Assembly: GCF_004770055.1 (NCBI RefSeq)
Contig: NZ_RQEP01000010.1
Span: forward strand, 364,328-428,327
Origin: Leptospira semungkisensis
Lineage (GTDB): Bacteria; Spirochaetota; Leptospiria; Leptospirales; Leptospiraceae
DNA: 64,000 nt
Direction: 5' to 3'
The notes beneath the pieces are model-generated. The model saw only the letters and a list, made by a program, of their open reading frames with translations. It was not told the origin of the DNA and did not search any database. Below, one piece after another: positions 10,002 to 18,389 of this stretch (position 1 is its first letter; each line of letters opens with the position of its first letter). A program made the position numbers and the translations under genes.

Positions 10002-10304
10002 ATGAAAAAAATCCCGAACGTTCACCCAGGCGAGATCCTCAACGAAGAGTTTCTATTGCCGATGGAGATCACTGCGTATCGCTTAGCCAAGGAGACGAAT
10101 CTAAATCCCACTCGTATCAGCGAGATCATTCGCGGAAAAAGAGGGATTTCTGCGGACACTGCATTACGTTTCTCTAAGTTTTTCGGAAATTCCGTAGGAT
10201 TCTGGATGGGAATCCAAGATGAGTACGAGGTTCGTGTGGAAAGTGAAAGGATAGCAGGAGAATTAAAAAAGATCAGGAATTACAAAGAACTCGAGAAAGT
10301 CTAA
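10002..10304 (+). CDS. higA: HigA-type antitoxin, XRE family
   Basis: 100-residue DNA-binding antitoxin. The N-terminus NVHPGEILNEEFLLPMEITA and the helix-turn-helix part (YRLAKETNLNPTRISEIIRG, then GISADTALRFSKFFGNS) match the VapI/HigA group. It neutralises HigB by direct contact and represses the operon. AGGAGG is placed right before the ATG (GGAGGCAATATG), in contrast to the toxin, which lacks a site; this would favour antitoxin synthesis. Confidence 0.93.
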   Translation: MKKIPNVHPGEILNEEFLLPMEITAYRLAKETNLNPTRISEIIRGKRGISADTALRFSKFFGNSVGFWMGIQDEYEVRVESERIAGELKKIRNYKELEKV

Positions 10305-10360
10305 ACGAGTTTTACCCGGCCAGCGGCGATTTTTACCCTGAGATCGCTTCTTTGTGGGAC

Positions 10361-10528
10361 TTATTCTTTCACTCTAAGCACTAGAGTGATCTTGCCATCC
10401 GCTTTCTCTACTACTTCGAAGCCCTCTTCCCTAAGAGTTTTCTTGATCCGATAGAACCCTAGGTTCACTACTTTGGGGGAATTCGGTTTTTTAGGACCAG
10501 TGGGGAAGTATTCGGCAGAGGCATCCAT
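10361..10528 (-). CDS. Small conserved-looking hypothetical protein
   Basis: A 55-residue frame from ATG 10528, reading VVNLGFYRIKKTLREEGFEV and ending in DGKITLVLRVKE. The amphipathic pattern and codon use look coding, and it starts 64 bases from the divergent membrane protein. A longer frame from 10639 would run through the neighbour's coding region and is rejected. The ribosome-binding site is weak (ATAGAG next to the ATG). No family recognised. Confidence 0.5.
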   Translation of the reverse strand: MDASAEYFPTGPKKPNSPKVVNLGFYRIKKTLREEGFEVVEKADGKITLVLRVKE

Positions 10529-10592
10529 CTCTATTAGTTTCGGTTCCGGGGCACTTAGTCTTGACCTTGACAGAAAGAAATCCTTCTCTGAA

Positions 10593-11195
10593 ATGAGAAA
10601 GGAAATGAGGCGAATTCTTCCTCTCGTATTTTTTTGCATTCTATTAGGCTTGGGTTTCTTAGGCTTTTATCTACAGGAATGGTTCGAGTCCCCTTGGGTA
10701 CGTTGGTTCTTTTCTAAGTTTTCCTTCTGGGTCTTCTTATCCGTTCTATTCCTTTCTTTCCTTGCGATGCTTCGCATTTTTCGAAGAGCGAAAAAAGCAA
10801 TTCATACACAACATGAAGCCATCGAAAGACATCTCAGTTCCGTCTTAGACGAGCTCGTGCAAGATTCCCAGGCATTAAGCGAATTCCTAAGGATTGACCT
10901 TCCTCAGATGGAGGATAGGATCAAGACTTCTAAGGAGAAGATCCCTAAAGAGATCCATTCTGCATTTACCGCTAATTGGACCAAGATCCGTATAGAAGCT
11001 GAGGGAGCGCTCAGAGAACTCGAGACTCTTCCTTTAGAACCCGAATTAGAGAACGGAGCCAAGATCAAGAAGAGCGAATCCGTATTAGAATATAAGGATC
11101 TTCTAAATCGTCATACTAAGGCAAAAATGATATTGGAAAGAGTGCGTTCGGACCTTTCCTTATTAAAAGAAAAATTATCGGAGAAAGGATGTTGA
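10593..11195 (+). CDS. Membrane protein with coiled-coil cytoplasmic part
   Basis: 200 residues from ATG 10593 (or 196 from ATG 10605, which has GAAAGG close upstream). Two membrane helices at the N-terminus (LPLVFFCILLGLGFLGFYL and WVFLSVLFLSFLAMLRIF) are followed by a long helical, charged region of about 125 residues likely to form a coiled coil (for example KMILERVRSDLSLLKEKLSE). The stop overlaps the start of the amidase lipoprotein, so the two genes are coupled. A cell-envelope role beside a peptidoglycan amidase is suggested by position only. Confidence 0.75.
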   Translation: MRKEMRRILPLVFFCILLGLGFLGFYLQEWFESPWVRWFFSKFSFWVFLSVLFLSFLAMLRIFRRAKKAIHTQHEAIERHLSSVLDELVQDSQALSEFLRIDLPQMEDRIKTSKEKIPKEIHSAFTANWTKIRIEAEGALRELETLPLEPELENGAKIKKSESVLEYKDLLNRHTKAKMILERVRSDLSLLKEKLSEKGC

Positions 11196-12523
11196 GATTC
11201 GTATCCGCGATCGGTTTTATTCTAATTTTATTGAGCTGTGCCTCTAGCTCGCCAACTCATCTTTCCGTTTTGGAAAATGAACCTTCTCTTCTTCCCCTTG
11301 CTGCACTACTACCTCCCGGCAAAAAATTGGAGGCTCTTTCTTCTTCTCGATCTAAGTCCAAAGTAAAAGGTATCGTTCTTCATCATACCAAGGGCCTAAG
11401 TCCGGAAGAATATGTTTCTAAAAGTGCAAACTCCGGCTGGTTGGTTCACTACCTGGTGGATAAGAAGGGACGGATCTACGGTTTAGAGAATGCAGGTGCC
11501 GTTCTCGTCAAAGCTGCTCCGAAGATGGACGCAAACGTAATTCATCTCGTTTGGGAAGGTGATAAGGAAGACATCCTAAAACGTCCCGTTCAGAAAAAGG
11601 CTCTTGCAAGCATTGCGCAAAGGATCTCTAAAGAGCTCAGCATCCCTCTTTCGAATTCAGATGTTTCTTCTTTTTCAGGAATATTTACTCATACGCAAGG
11701 AAAGAAGAAGTTTGGCGCCTTTCTAAATGGAAGCGATTGCGGAAACGAGAATGTCTTAAAATCAATATTAGAAGAATCTAAAGGAAACTTTTTCACCGAG
11801 ATGGAGTGGAAGGACAGATACGGGGATTGGGTGCTCCGTAAAGAAAGGCCTTTCGTAGGACAAAATGGTGAGATCAAGGAACCTAGCTATGATAAAGGAA
11901 GAGCCGTAACTCCGACTCCTAAGACGGATCTAGAATCCGTAGAAAGAACTATGGATGGACTCCTTCCGGAAGAGAAGAGATTAAGATACAATTATCGTGG
12001 AATGATTTCCGCAGACTGTGTGGTATTGCACTTCACGGCCATCAATGATTACGATGGAACAATTCTCGTTCTCGAAAAAAGAAATCTCGCGGCCACCTTT
12101 CTTGCGGATAAGGATGGAAAGGTTTATCAACTCTTAGACAGCCCTCTACACATGGCAGCTGCAGCCACAGGGACCAATCGGAATTGCTTTCAAATTGAGA
12201 TCGTGGGAAAAGACACAGAAATGCTCCTAGCAAATCCGGCCCAAACCTCCGGAGTCGTAAAACTTGTAAAAGAATTATCAGAAAAATATAATATTCCATT
12301 GAACAACAAAAGAATTGAGTCTCTAAAAGGGATCTTCTCTCATACGCAAGCTAAGAAGAAATGGGGAGGATCCATTTTTCTGGATGCCCAGGACTTCGAT
12401 CCTGGAGAGCCTTATATGAAGAAGGTCTTGGAACTCGCAGGTGGAACTTTCTACGAAGAAAAGGATTGGTTCGAGAGAACGGAAGGAGACTGGATCCTTC
12501 TATTTACCGATTTTCAACCTTAA
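11189..12523 (+). CDS. Lipoprotein with two N-acetylmuramoyl-L-alanine amidase-like domains
   Basis: 444 residues. Signal peptide ending at cysteine 17 (LILLSC). Two copies of an amidase_2/PGRP-like domain follow: residues about 58-205 and 270-420. Candidate zinc ligands in copy one are H65 or H66 (VLHHTKG), H168 (FTHTQGKKKFG) and C184 (SDCG); in copy two H281 (VLHFTA), H385 (FSHTQAKKKWG) and D404 (FDPG). Both copies also share the element DKKGRIYGLE / DKDGKVYQLL. Enzymes of this fold cut the amide bond between muramic acid and the stem peptide. ATG 11189 overlaps the preceding coiled-coil gene. One copy may be a binding rather than a catalytic unit. Confidence 0.85.
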   Translation: MLRFVSAIGFILILLSCASSSPTHLSVLENEPSLLPLAALLPPGKKLEALSSSRSKSKVKGIVLHHTKGLSPEEYVSKSANSGWLVHYLVDKKGRIYGLENAGAVLVKAAPKMDANVIHLVWEGDKEDILKRPVQKKALASIAQRISKELSIPLSNSDVSSFSGIFTHTQGKKKFGAFLNGSDCGNENVLKSILEESKGNFFTEMEWKDRYGDWVLRKERPFVGQNGEIKEPSYDKGRAVTPTPKTDLESVERTMDGLLPEEKRLRYNYRGMISADCVVLHFTAINDYDGTILVLEKRNLAATFLADKDGKVYQLLDSPLHMAAAATGTNRNCFQIEIVGKDTEMLLANPAQTSGVVKLVKELSEKYNIPLNNKRIESLKGIFSHTQAKKKWGGSIFLDAQDFDPGEPYMKKVLELAGGTFYEEKDWFERTEGDWILLFTDFQP

Positions 12524-13620
12524 GAGATTTGTTCTATACGAGACTTGGTTTGTCTCAACTGACTTGGGGTCTTTCCGGTTACTTTTCTGAATGCATCGTT
12601 AAACGAAGACTTGGAATTGAATCCTACAAAATAGCAGATGGAGAGAATGTCCTGATCAGGCTTCTCCTCCAATAGCTTAACCGCCTCTTCTATCCGAAAG
12701 CGATTGATATAATTATGGAATCCTGTCTGCAGATGTTCATTCAAAAATTCGGTGAGTTGGTATGGCTTGATCCCAAGATCATCGGATAAGGAATGCAAGG
12801 TTAACTCCGGATCCCTATAAAGCCGATCCTCATTCATCAATTCTTCTATCCTAAGTTCCAATAGATTCAGATCCAAACCTATTAGCAGTGATTTTTCATA
12901 CTTCTTCTTGCGAACCTCTCTAGTCAAAGGTGCGAAAAAGTCCGGATAGCGAGAAGGAGCCAGAAACAACATAGTAACGATCACTGCAACTAGCAACCCG
13001 CCGATCCTAAATAAGATATCCGAGGCAAACATGAATCCGAATACCAGCCCGGACATTGCAAATACAGTAACCGTCGCAAGAATGAAAATGAATCGGATCT
13101 GAGACCTAAGCTCCGGTATAGAGATCACAGTCAAAAGCATCCTATATCTAAATCCAAAATACGTGGCTGTCAGAGCGGTCGTGAGAAAAAATCCGATAGA
13201 TAAATAATGTTTATATCGAATATCCCTGAATTCTCCCAAGTCAGCAATGATGGAATCCCAAGGCCTTCCGAAGAAAAAAACTTCGCCTAAGAAAAAGATC
13301 CCAGGTATCAGAAAATGCAAACGTATGTCCTTGTACAATGTTTGGTTGGGATAGATCAACGCGTGAGTGTACAATAAGGAAAGAGGACCTATTGTAGAAA
13401 AAGAAGTAAGCAGAAGAAAGATCGCGTGCGGATACTTTCGATCTATTTCCAGAATAACGTTCGCAACTGTAAATAGTATGATCCCCAACGAAAGGAATAA
13501 AAGCGCACTAATCTTGTCTTCTCTTCGTTTTTTGTGCGGAACCAACCTTTGCAGCACCAATAAGAAAGAAAGGCCGCTTCCGAAGTAGAGTATAGGAGTC
13601 ACCACTTCGGGATTTAACAT
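12520..13620 (-). CDS. AraC-family regulator with multi-spanning N-terminal domain
   Basis: 366 residues. About seven membrane helices fill residues 1-220; the last 110 residues are an AraC/XylS DNA-binding domain (LTLHSLSDDLGIKPYQLTEF, then HNYINRFRIEEAVKLL and ICYFVGFNSKSSFNDAFRKV, ending TGKTPSQLRQ). Such membrane-bound AraC proteins are frequent in Leptospira and may sense a lipid-soluble or envelope signal. Its stop overlaps the stop of the amidase gene (convergent). Targets are not visible; the diheme lipoprotein diverges from it. Confidence 0.9.
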   Translation of the reverse strand: MLNPEVVTPILYFGSGLSFLLVLQRLVPHKKRREDKISALLFLSLGIILFTVANVILEIDRKYPHAIFLLLTSFSTIGPLSLLYTHALIYPNQTLYKDIRLHFLIPGIFFLGEVFFFGRPWDSIIADLGEFRDIRYKHYLSIGFFLTTALTATYFGFRYRMLLTVISIPELRSQIRFIFILATVTVFAMSGLVFGFMFASDILFRIGGLLVAVIVTMLFLAPSRYPDFFAPLTREVRKKKYEKSLLIGLDLNLLELRIEELMNEDRLYRDPELTLHSLSDDLGIKPYQLTEFLNEHLQTGFHNYINRFRIEEAVKLLEEKPDQDILSICYFVGFNSKSSFNDAFRKVTGKTPSQLRQTKSRIEQIS

Positions 13621-13942
13621 AGTCGGTATATTAAGAAAATGAATAAGCTTGTCAAGTGTTCTCGATACGGAAGGCCCTTGCTTAGAATTAGTTTATTAAA
13701 AATTGATATGGAACTTTTTTATTTCGAACGCTTGCCTTGATTTCTTCTTCTCGGAATTTCCAGTCTGTACCTCTTATATTTTGCTTATTTTATAAGTTTT
13801 GATTTTGGCACAACTGTTCGAATAATGAAACTCGAACGTTCGAATTCTGTGTCTCGGACGACCCTCTACTCTTTTTGTTCTATTCTATTCTCTCAGAACT
13901 TATCCGAGGATGTATTGCTCATCTCCGGACTAGGAGCGGAAA
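13621..13942. other. Intergenic region between divergent AraC and diheme lipoprotein genes
   Basis: The left end holds the AraC promoter. The rest is T-rich with a 12-base perfect palindrome TCGAACGTTCGA at 13832-13843 and further TTCGAA-like words nearby (13817-13822), which could be an operator. GGAGCGG at 13933-13939 serves as ribosome-binding site for the plus-strand gene. No small gene was seen. Confidence 0.5.
13628..13655 (-). promoter_or_regulatory. Promoter of the AraC-type gene
   Basis: Reading on the minus strand, TTGACA (13655-13650) and TAATAT (13633-13628) are spaced by 16 bases. The -10 box ends seven bases before ATG 13620 and no ribosome-binding site precedes that ATG, so the message is probably leaderless. 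Confidence 0.6.
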
Positions 13943-16252
13943 ATGGAAATGCAAAGAATACGTGCTGCAAAGAAATATTTGCAGTACGCCTTGGTCGGCT
14001 TCGGTGTGTTAGTCGCGGGTTGTCCCGTCGGCGTATTCACCGAATTCCCAAACCAAGAAGAAGTATGTAAATTTGATCCTATCCGGGAAGGAGCGCGCGC
14101 TGTTTCCGCCTCTTCTTTCCCGCAACCGGTACTCCAATCCATACTGATTAACGGTACTCTCTCTTGGCAAACTGTAGCAAACGGACCTGCTTATCCGACA
14201 CCTACATTTAGTCCAGGGCAAACGATTACCTTAAGAGGAACCGGCTTCGGAGCTGGTCCGGATATAGATTATTCGAAAATTATGATAGGGAATACGAGGA
14301 TCCTCGAGACCAATCTGAAAATGTACGAACAGTTACTCGATATCACAAAACAAGTGAACTTCGAGACCAGCACAGTTCATGATAGCTGGAATTCCTACAT
14401 TCTAGCCTGGACGGATACTCAGATCCAGTTCAAGGTCCCAGAGCACACCACTACTGGTCCTTTAGTAGTTCAGATCCAAAAAAGAATCGGGTACAATGAT
14501 TCTCTTCTACGTCCAGGACAACCTCATAACGTAATCAACGCGCAAACTAGTAGGATCACCGATGACGATTTTCCTCAAACCTGCGATGTGGTTTCTCTTC
14601 TTAGTGATGCGAAAGGCACTGATCCTGTTCAGATCAACGTAAACAATCCTGGCTTTAGCGCTCTATTAGCATTAGGAGAGCAGGTATTCTGGTCTTACGA
14701 CTTCAATATCGGGATCGCTCACTCTATTAGAAATTTGGATTGGACTAAGATCTTCGGATACCAGGCAAAAGATCCTGTAACCGGAAATATTGCAGATCCA
14801 CTTCTTCTATTCGGAGCCTATCAAACGGTTGCAGGAGAAGTTCCATCTGCAGCAACGGATAACGTGTATTTCGATCCTTATCCTCAACCTACTCCGATCC
14901 CAGGCTTCTTAGGAGCAGATCCTCTATTAAAAGGAAATACCAGAAGCACCGGATGGGCTGGTTATCGATACGCACAAGCCTCCAATCCTTATACTGGTAA
15001 CGGAGAATGGATCGGTTTCAATTGTGCATCCTGTCACGGATACAAACTTAGCTATGAAGCTTCTCCAGGAAACGTAGTAACAAAGGTTGTTCCTGGACTG
15101 CCGAATCCTAGATGGTCCATGAAATGGTCTGTGTTAGGTAACTTCACAGGCATCCAAGCAAGTGAACCTGGTCCGAGCTCGGATCCTTCTTCCAAAGATG
15201 TAGATAAGACAATGTTGATCTATGTGATGCCTCAAGGTGCAGGTGAACATGCTCTCATCCGTGTAAAAGGAGAAGGAAGCGAGACGGATAACGATTATCA
15301 GTTCTCTCCGATTGCAATCCCGAACGTTACCAATTATATGGGAGTTCGTAGATCTCTTTCTCACACTGAGTCCTATGTTGGATTCGAAGGTTCTTATATC
15401 CATTCAGAAGAACCGGACGGAGCAACCGGATCCATGCATACGAGAGAGTTGCAAGCTCTTACTGCATACATGACCAAATTGGATCAATATGATAAACCTC
15501 TTAGACAAGTAGGTATTTATCGTTGGCTGAAGTATAAGGGCAAACTGGTCCCTCAAGCAGGTGCAGACTCAGGAGAAGGAGCATTCGTGCAGACTGGCTG
15601 GGAGAATGTTCCAGGAATTACTGCAGCAGTAGGTAGAGGAAAAGCAACCTTCCAAAGAGATTGCGGCTCTTGCCATAGCGATAAGGTGGGACTCAATTCC
15701 AACGAAAGAATGTTCAAACTCAATGAAGTGGGACGATTCTTTACTCCTACAATCTACCAAAGAAAGCAGCAGTCTATTCGCGCTACTTTCTTAAGAGATA
15801 TGTATTGGGTGCAACATAGAGGATTGTTAAGCGACGGTCACGTTCGAAATCTGGAAGACTTAGTGAATCCGGATCGATGCACCGAAGGTTCTGCACTCTA
15901 CAACCAATATTATACACTACACTCTCCTTCTTCTCCTGCGTTAGGCGGTCCGGACTTCCCTGCTCCGTATCCTCCGCAGAACAGAAAGGCAGACGTGTTC
16001 CGTGCCTTCAAATCCCCGGCAACGGATGCAGGTGTTAAGAGAAACAGATTCATCGAAAGACACAAATACTTCGTGACTGTTCCTTGGGATACCGACTGGT
16101 ACTATTGGGATTACCAAAAGATGAGAAGGGAATACGGCCCGACAGAGTTAGGAACTTCAGCTCCGATCGGAATGCCTGCCACCCCTCACCCTTGGTGTAC
16201 ACAATCCGCAACGGATGTGGACGACTTAGTGGAGTATATACTCACTCTCTAA
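13943..16252 (+). CDS. Diheme c-type cytochrome lipoprotein (CCP/MauG/RoxA-like C-terminus)
   Basis: 769 residues with a lipoprotein signal (ALVGFGVLVAGC). Residues about 60-170 look like an IPT/TIG beta domain (FSPGQTITLRGTGFGAG). Two heme c sites follow: CASCH at about 361-365 and CGSCH at about 574-578. The part around the second heme (AAVGRGKATFQRDCGSCHSD, then RGLLSDGHVRNLEDLVNP, ending DDLVEYILTL) is like diheme peroxidases and the related MauG and rubber oxygenase RoxA. It probably sits on a membrane facing the periplasm and oxidises or cleaves a substrate. Substrate unknown; RoxA versus peroxidase cannot be decided here. Ends before a strong terminator. Confidence 0.85.
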   Translation: MEMQRIRAAKKYLQYALVGFGVLVAGCPVGVFTEFPNQEEVCKFDPIREGARAVSASSFPQPVLQSILINGTLSWQTVANGPAYPTPTFSPGQTITLRGTGFGAGPDIDYSKIMIGNTRILETNLKMYEQLLDITKQVNFETSTVHDSWNSYILAWTDTQIQFKVPEHTTTGPLVVQIQKRIGYNDSLLRPGQPHNVINAQTSRITDDDFPQTCDVVSLLSDAKGTDPVQINVNNPGFSALLALGEQVFWSYDFNIGIAHSIRNLDWTKIFGYQAKDPVTGNIADPLLLFGAYQTVAGEVPSAATDNVYFDPYPQPTPIPGFLGADPLLKGNTRSTGWAGYRYAQASNPYTGNGEWIGFNCASCHGYKLSYEASPGNVVTKVVPGLPNPRWSMKWSVLGNFTGIQASEPGPSSDPSSKDVDKTMLIYVMPQGAGEHALIRVKGEGSETDNDYQFSPIAIPNVTNYMGVRRSLSHTESYVGFEGSYIHSEEPDGATGSMHTRELQALTAYMTKLDQYDKPLRQVGIYRWLKYKGKLVPQAGADSGEGAFVQTGWENVPGITAAVGRGKATFQRDCGSCHSDKVGLNSNERMFKLNEVGRFFTPTIYQRKQQSIRATFLRDMYWVQHRGLLSDGHVRNLEDLVNPDRCTEGSALYNQYYTLHSPSSPALGGPDFPAPYPPQNRKADVFRAFKSPATDAGVKRNRFIERHKYFVTVPWDTDWYYWDYQKMRREYGPTELGTSAPIGMPATPHPWCTQSATDVDDLVEYILTL

Positions 16253-16268
16253 ACTCTTCACGGTCCGG

Positions 16269-16287
16269 CAAGGAAGGCCTCTGGCCT
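16269..16287. repeat. GC-rich hairpin downstream of the diheme gene
   Basis: GGAAGGCC TCT GGCCTTCC is a perfect 8-base hairpin within a short GC-rich stretch unlike its surroundings. No T-run follows, so it is not a simple terminator; it could be a small dispersed palindromic repeat. Confidence 0.45.
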
Positions 16288-16388
16288 TCCTCGGGAACTT
16301 GGCGCAGGCCGCCCTCTAAAACCGAGGTCCCGTAAACGAAAGTTTTGCCGGGCTGTTCTTTTAAGGATTTTTAATTTATTGGATCCAA

Positions 16389-16422
16389 ACGAATATTCTC
16401 CGTAAGAGAATATTCGTTTTTC
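16389..16422 (+). terminator. Rho-independent terminator after the diheme gene
   Basis: ACGAATATTCTC (16389-16400), loop CGTAA, GAGAATATTCGT (16406-16417), then TTTTTC. Perfect 12-base stem. It lies between two convergent genes; the T-run is on the plus strand. Confidence 0.85.
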
Positions 16423-16435
16423 TTTAAGTAGAAGA

Positions 16436-16903
16436 TTATTCGAGCATGCTTCGGAGCATCCAAGCAGTCTTTTCATGGATCTCCAATCTCTGAGTAAGAA
16501 GGTCTGTAGTAACCTCGTCTCCTCCCGAGTCTGCAGAAGGAAGGATTGCCCTTGCAGTTCGAATGACCGCTTCGTGACCTTCTACTAAGTTTTTGAGCAT
16601 GTCTTCTGCTTTAGGAACTCCGTCTTCTTCTTTCAAGGAAGTGAGACTGGAAAATGCCTTATACGTTCCGGGAGCAGGATATCCGAGAGAGCGAATCCTT
16701 TCTGCAACCAAGTCTAACGCATTCCAAAGTTCGGTGTATTGTGTCATGAACATCAAATGAAGAGTATTAAATAGAGGTCCGGTCACATTCCAGTGGTAGT
16801 TATGAGTTTTAAGATATAAAAAATATGTGTCCGCTAAAAGCTTTTGCAAACCCTGATTGATCGCTTCTCTGTCTTTTTCGGGAATTCCGATATTCGGCTT
16901 CAT
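16436..16903 (-). CDS. dps: Dps-family ferritin-like DNA-protection protein
   Basis: 155 residues. Dodecameric mini-ferritin that oxidises Fe(II) with peroxide and shields DNA. Ferroxidase ligands can be placed by spacing with E. coli Dps: H37 (in [10 protein letters not shown]), H49, D64 and E68 (ALDLVAERI). AAGGAG stands seven bases before ATG 16903. The promoter carries a PerR-like operator (separate entry), which fits peroxide control. Monocistronic: convergent with the diheme gene and far from the aminotransferase. Confidence 0.93.
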   Translation of the reverse strand: MKPNIGIPEKDREAINQGLQKLLADTYFLYLKTHNYHWNVTGPLFNTLHLMFMTQYTELWNALDLVAERIRSLGYPAPGTYKAFSSLTSLKEEDGVPKAEDMLKNLVEGHEAVIRTARAILPSADSGGDEVTTDLLTQRLEIHEKTAWMLRSMLE

Positions 16904-16926
16904 AAGAATCTCCTTATATTCCGCTA

Positions 16927-16966
16927 ATTTAGAACCATTCTAAATCTATTGTTTAGACCCTGACAA
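16927..16966 (-). promoter_or_regulatory. dps promoter with PerR-like inverted repeat
   Basis: Minus strand: TTGTCA (16966-16961), 18-base spacer, TAGAAT (16942-16937). Over the -10 lies a perfect 8-3-8 inverted repeat, ATTTAGAA CCA TTCTAAAT (16927-16945). Its core TTAGAACCATTCTAA matches the Bacillus Per box TTATAATNATTATAA at 11 of 14 defined positions. Binding of PerR or another Fur-family protein here would block RNA polymerase. The match is seen; the regulator is inferred. Confidence 0.65.
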
Positions 16967-17052
16967 TCGATTTATGAGAAAAACTTTTCTCTTTTTCTAA
17001 AAATCCGCAGCATCCTTTTGAGAGGCACGAGTGAAAAGGAAAGGTATAGAAA

Positions 17053-17079
17053 TAAGAAAGCCGCCCGAAGGCGGCTTAA
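17053..17079 (-). terminator. Rho-independent terminator after the aminotransferase gene
   Basis: Minus strand: AAGCCGCC TTCG GGCGGCTT (17077-17058) followed by TCTTATTTC. A stable UUCG tetraloop closes the 8-base stem. Confidence 0.85.
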
Positions 17080-17104
17080 CAAAGAGATCGTTCCTTCTCT
17101 TGGT

Positions 17105-18220
17105 TTACTTTTTGTATTCTTTGATCGCAGCGAACACTTCTTCAAATTCAGCGTCCGTCATGTAAGGGAAAAGTGGGAAATTTAAAACTGAATCACAGAT
17201 GCGTCCAGTTCTATGCTCTTTTCCGAATCTTCCTTTGATGTACGGTTTTGCTCCGGGTTGATCGCTCATCGCACCTGGATAGATCACTCCGAATGCGATC
17301 CCTTTGCTTTTCAATACTTCTTGTATCTTTGGTCTTTCGGAAGGCTCAAAGAGAGTAACGTTGCAATATCCGTTTTCTCCGAAATCTTTAGGAGGTTGAA
17401 TTACATTCACTCCCAAGCCAGGAAGTACTTGGTAGTATTTCTCCGCCGATTTTCTGCGAGATTCAATCCTTGCTTTTAAGTAAGGAAGATTTAAATTCAA
17501 GAATCCTGCTTGTAAGGTATCCATCCTGGAGTTCCAGCCTACATCTCCGTAACCGTAATGAGATGTGCGTCCATGATTTCCGAGCATCCTCACTCTATTT
17601 GCAAGTTCCTCGTCATTCGTAAAGACTGCTCCCCCGTCTCCCGCGCCGCCCAATACTTTTGCAGGATAGAAAGAAGTAGTAGTGATGAGTGCATCTTGGT
17701 AGATCGGCTTGCCCTTGTATGTAACTCCGAAGGATTGAGCTCCGTCTTCTAACAGATACACTCCTTTCTCTTTACAAAGTTTGCGATATTCCTCTAATTT
17801 AGAACTCCCCCATCCGTAGAGATGGACGATGATCGCAGCCTTTGGTTTCACTTCTTCTAGAGCCTTTTTAAACTCTTCGAAGTCCATTTGCAGATCGTCA
17901 GGATTCGTATCTACAGTTGCAGGATCCGCTCCCACATTGACTACGGATTCAAAGGTTGCCCAGAATGTGGAATCAGGAACGAGAACAGTATCACCTTTTC
18001 CCACTCCTAAGGCTCTTAATGCGAGTTGTAATGCGTCGGTCCCATTGGCACAAGCGATCGAATATTTGGTCCCGGCAGTCTCAGCCAGGTTTTTTTCTAA
18101 GAGGCTTACTTCTTCTCCCCCAATAAAGGAAGCATTCTTGCTGAGAGTTTTGACTTTGTCCTCCCAAGCTTCGAGTAATCCCGGTTCGAATCGTTTGATA
18201 TCTATAAAAGGTACGCCCAT
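17105..18220 (-). CDS. DegT/DnrJ/EryC1-family PLP aminotransferase
   Basis: 371 residues, fold-type I sugar aminotransferase that transfers an amino group from glutamate to a nucleotide-linked keto-sugar for surface polysaccharides or antibiotics. Motifs: [16 protein letters not shown] for cofactor phosphate, [10 protein letters not shown] with the pyridine-nitrogen aspartate D159, [16 protein letters not shown] with the Schiff-base lysine K188, GNHGR and GWNSRMD. Stands alone between dps and lon, not in a sugar cluster, so the sugar substrate is not visible. Ends at a strong terminator. Confidence 0.92.
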   Translation of the reverse strand: MGVPFIDIKRFEPGLLEAWEDKVKTLSKNASFIGGEEVSLLEKNLAETAGTKYSIACANGTDALQLALRALGVGKGDTVLVPDSTFWATFESVVNVGADPATVDTNPDDLQMDFEEFKKALEEVKPKAAIIVHLYGWGSSKLEEYRKLCKEKGVYLLEDGAQSFGVTYKGKPIYQDALITTTSFYPAKVLGGAGDGGAVFTNDEELANRVRMLGNHGRTSHYGYGDVGWNSRMDTLQAGFLNLNLPYLKARIESRRKSAEKYYQVLPGLGVNVIQPPKDFGENGYCNVTLFEPSERPKIQEVLKSKGIAFGVIYPGAMSDQPGAKPYIKGRFGKEHRTGRICDSVLNFPLFPYMTDAEFEEVFAAIKEYKK

Positions 18221-18279
18221 ATGGTCTCCTTCGAACAGGTTTCGAGACAGGGTCTAAAAAGCAATTTCTTTTGAGAAGG

Positions 18280-18305
18280 GACTGTGTGGCTAAAATCACA
18301 CAGTC
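18280..18305 (-). terminator. Hairpin downstream of lon (possible terminator)
   Basis: GACTGTGTG, 8-base loop, CACACAGTC: a perfect 9-base stem in the lon-aminotransferase gap. On the minus strand it is followed by CCCTTCTC, a poor U-tract, so termination strength is doubtful. Confidence 0.45.
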
Positions 18306-18389
18306 TAAAACCGATAGGAACCTTCTGAAAAGAAACGAGTCCGCCTCAATTGACCATAGAGGCAAGAAGGTGCATTAAGAATTTATAAT

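Noticed and set aside
13832..13843. TCGAACGTTCGA as a LexA (SOS) box
   Set aside because: Known leptospiral LexA sites have a TTTG-N5-CAAA form; this palindrome does not fit, so it is only noted as a possible operator.
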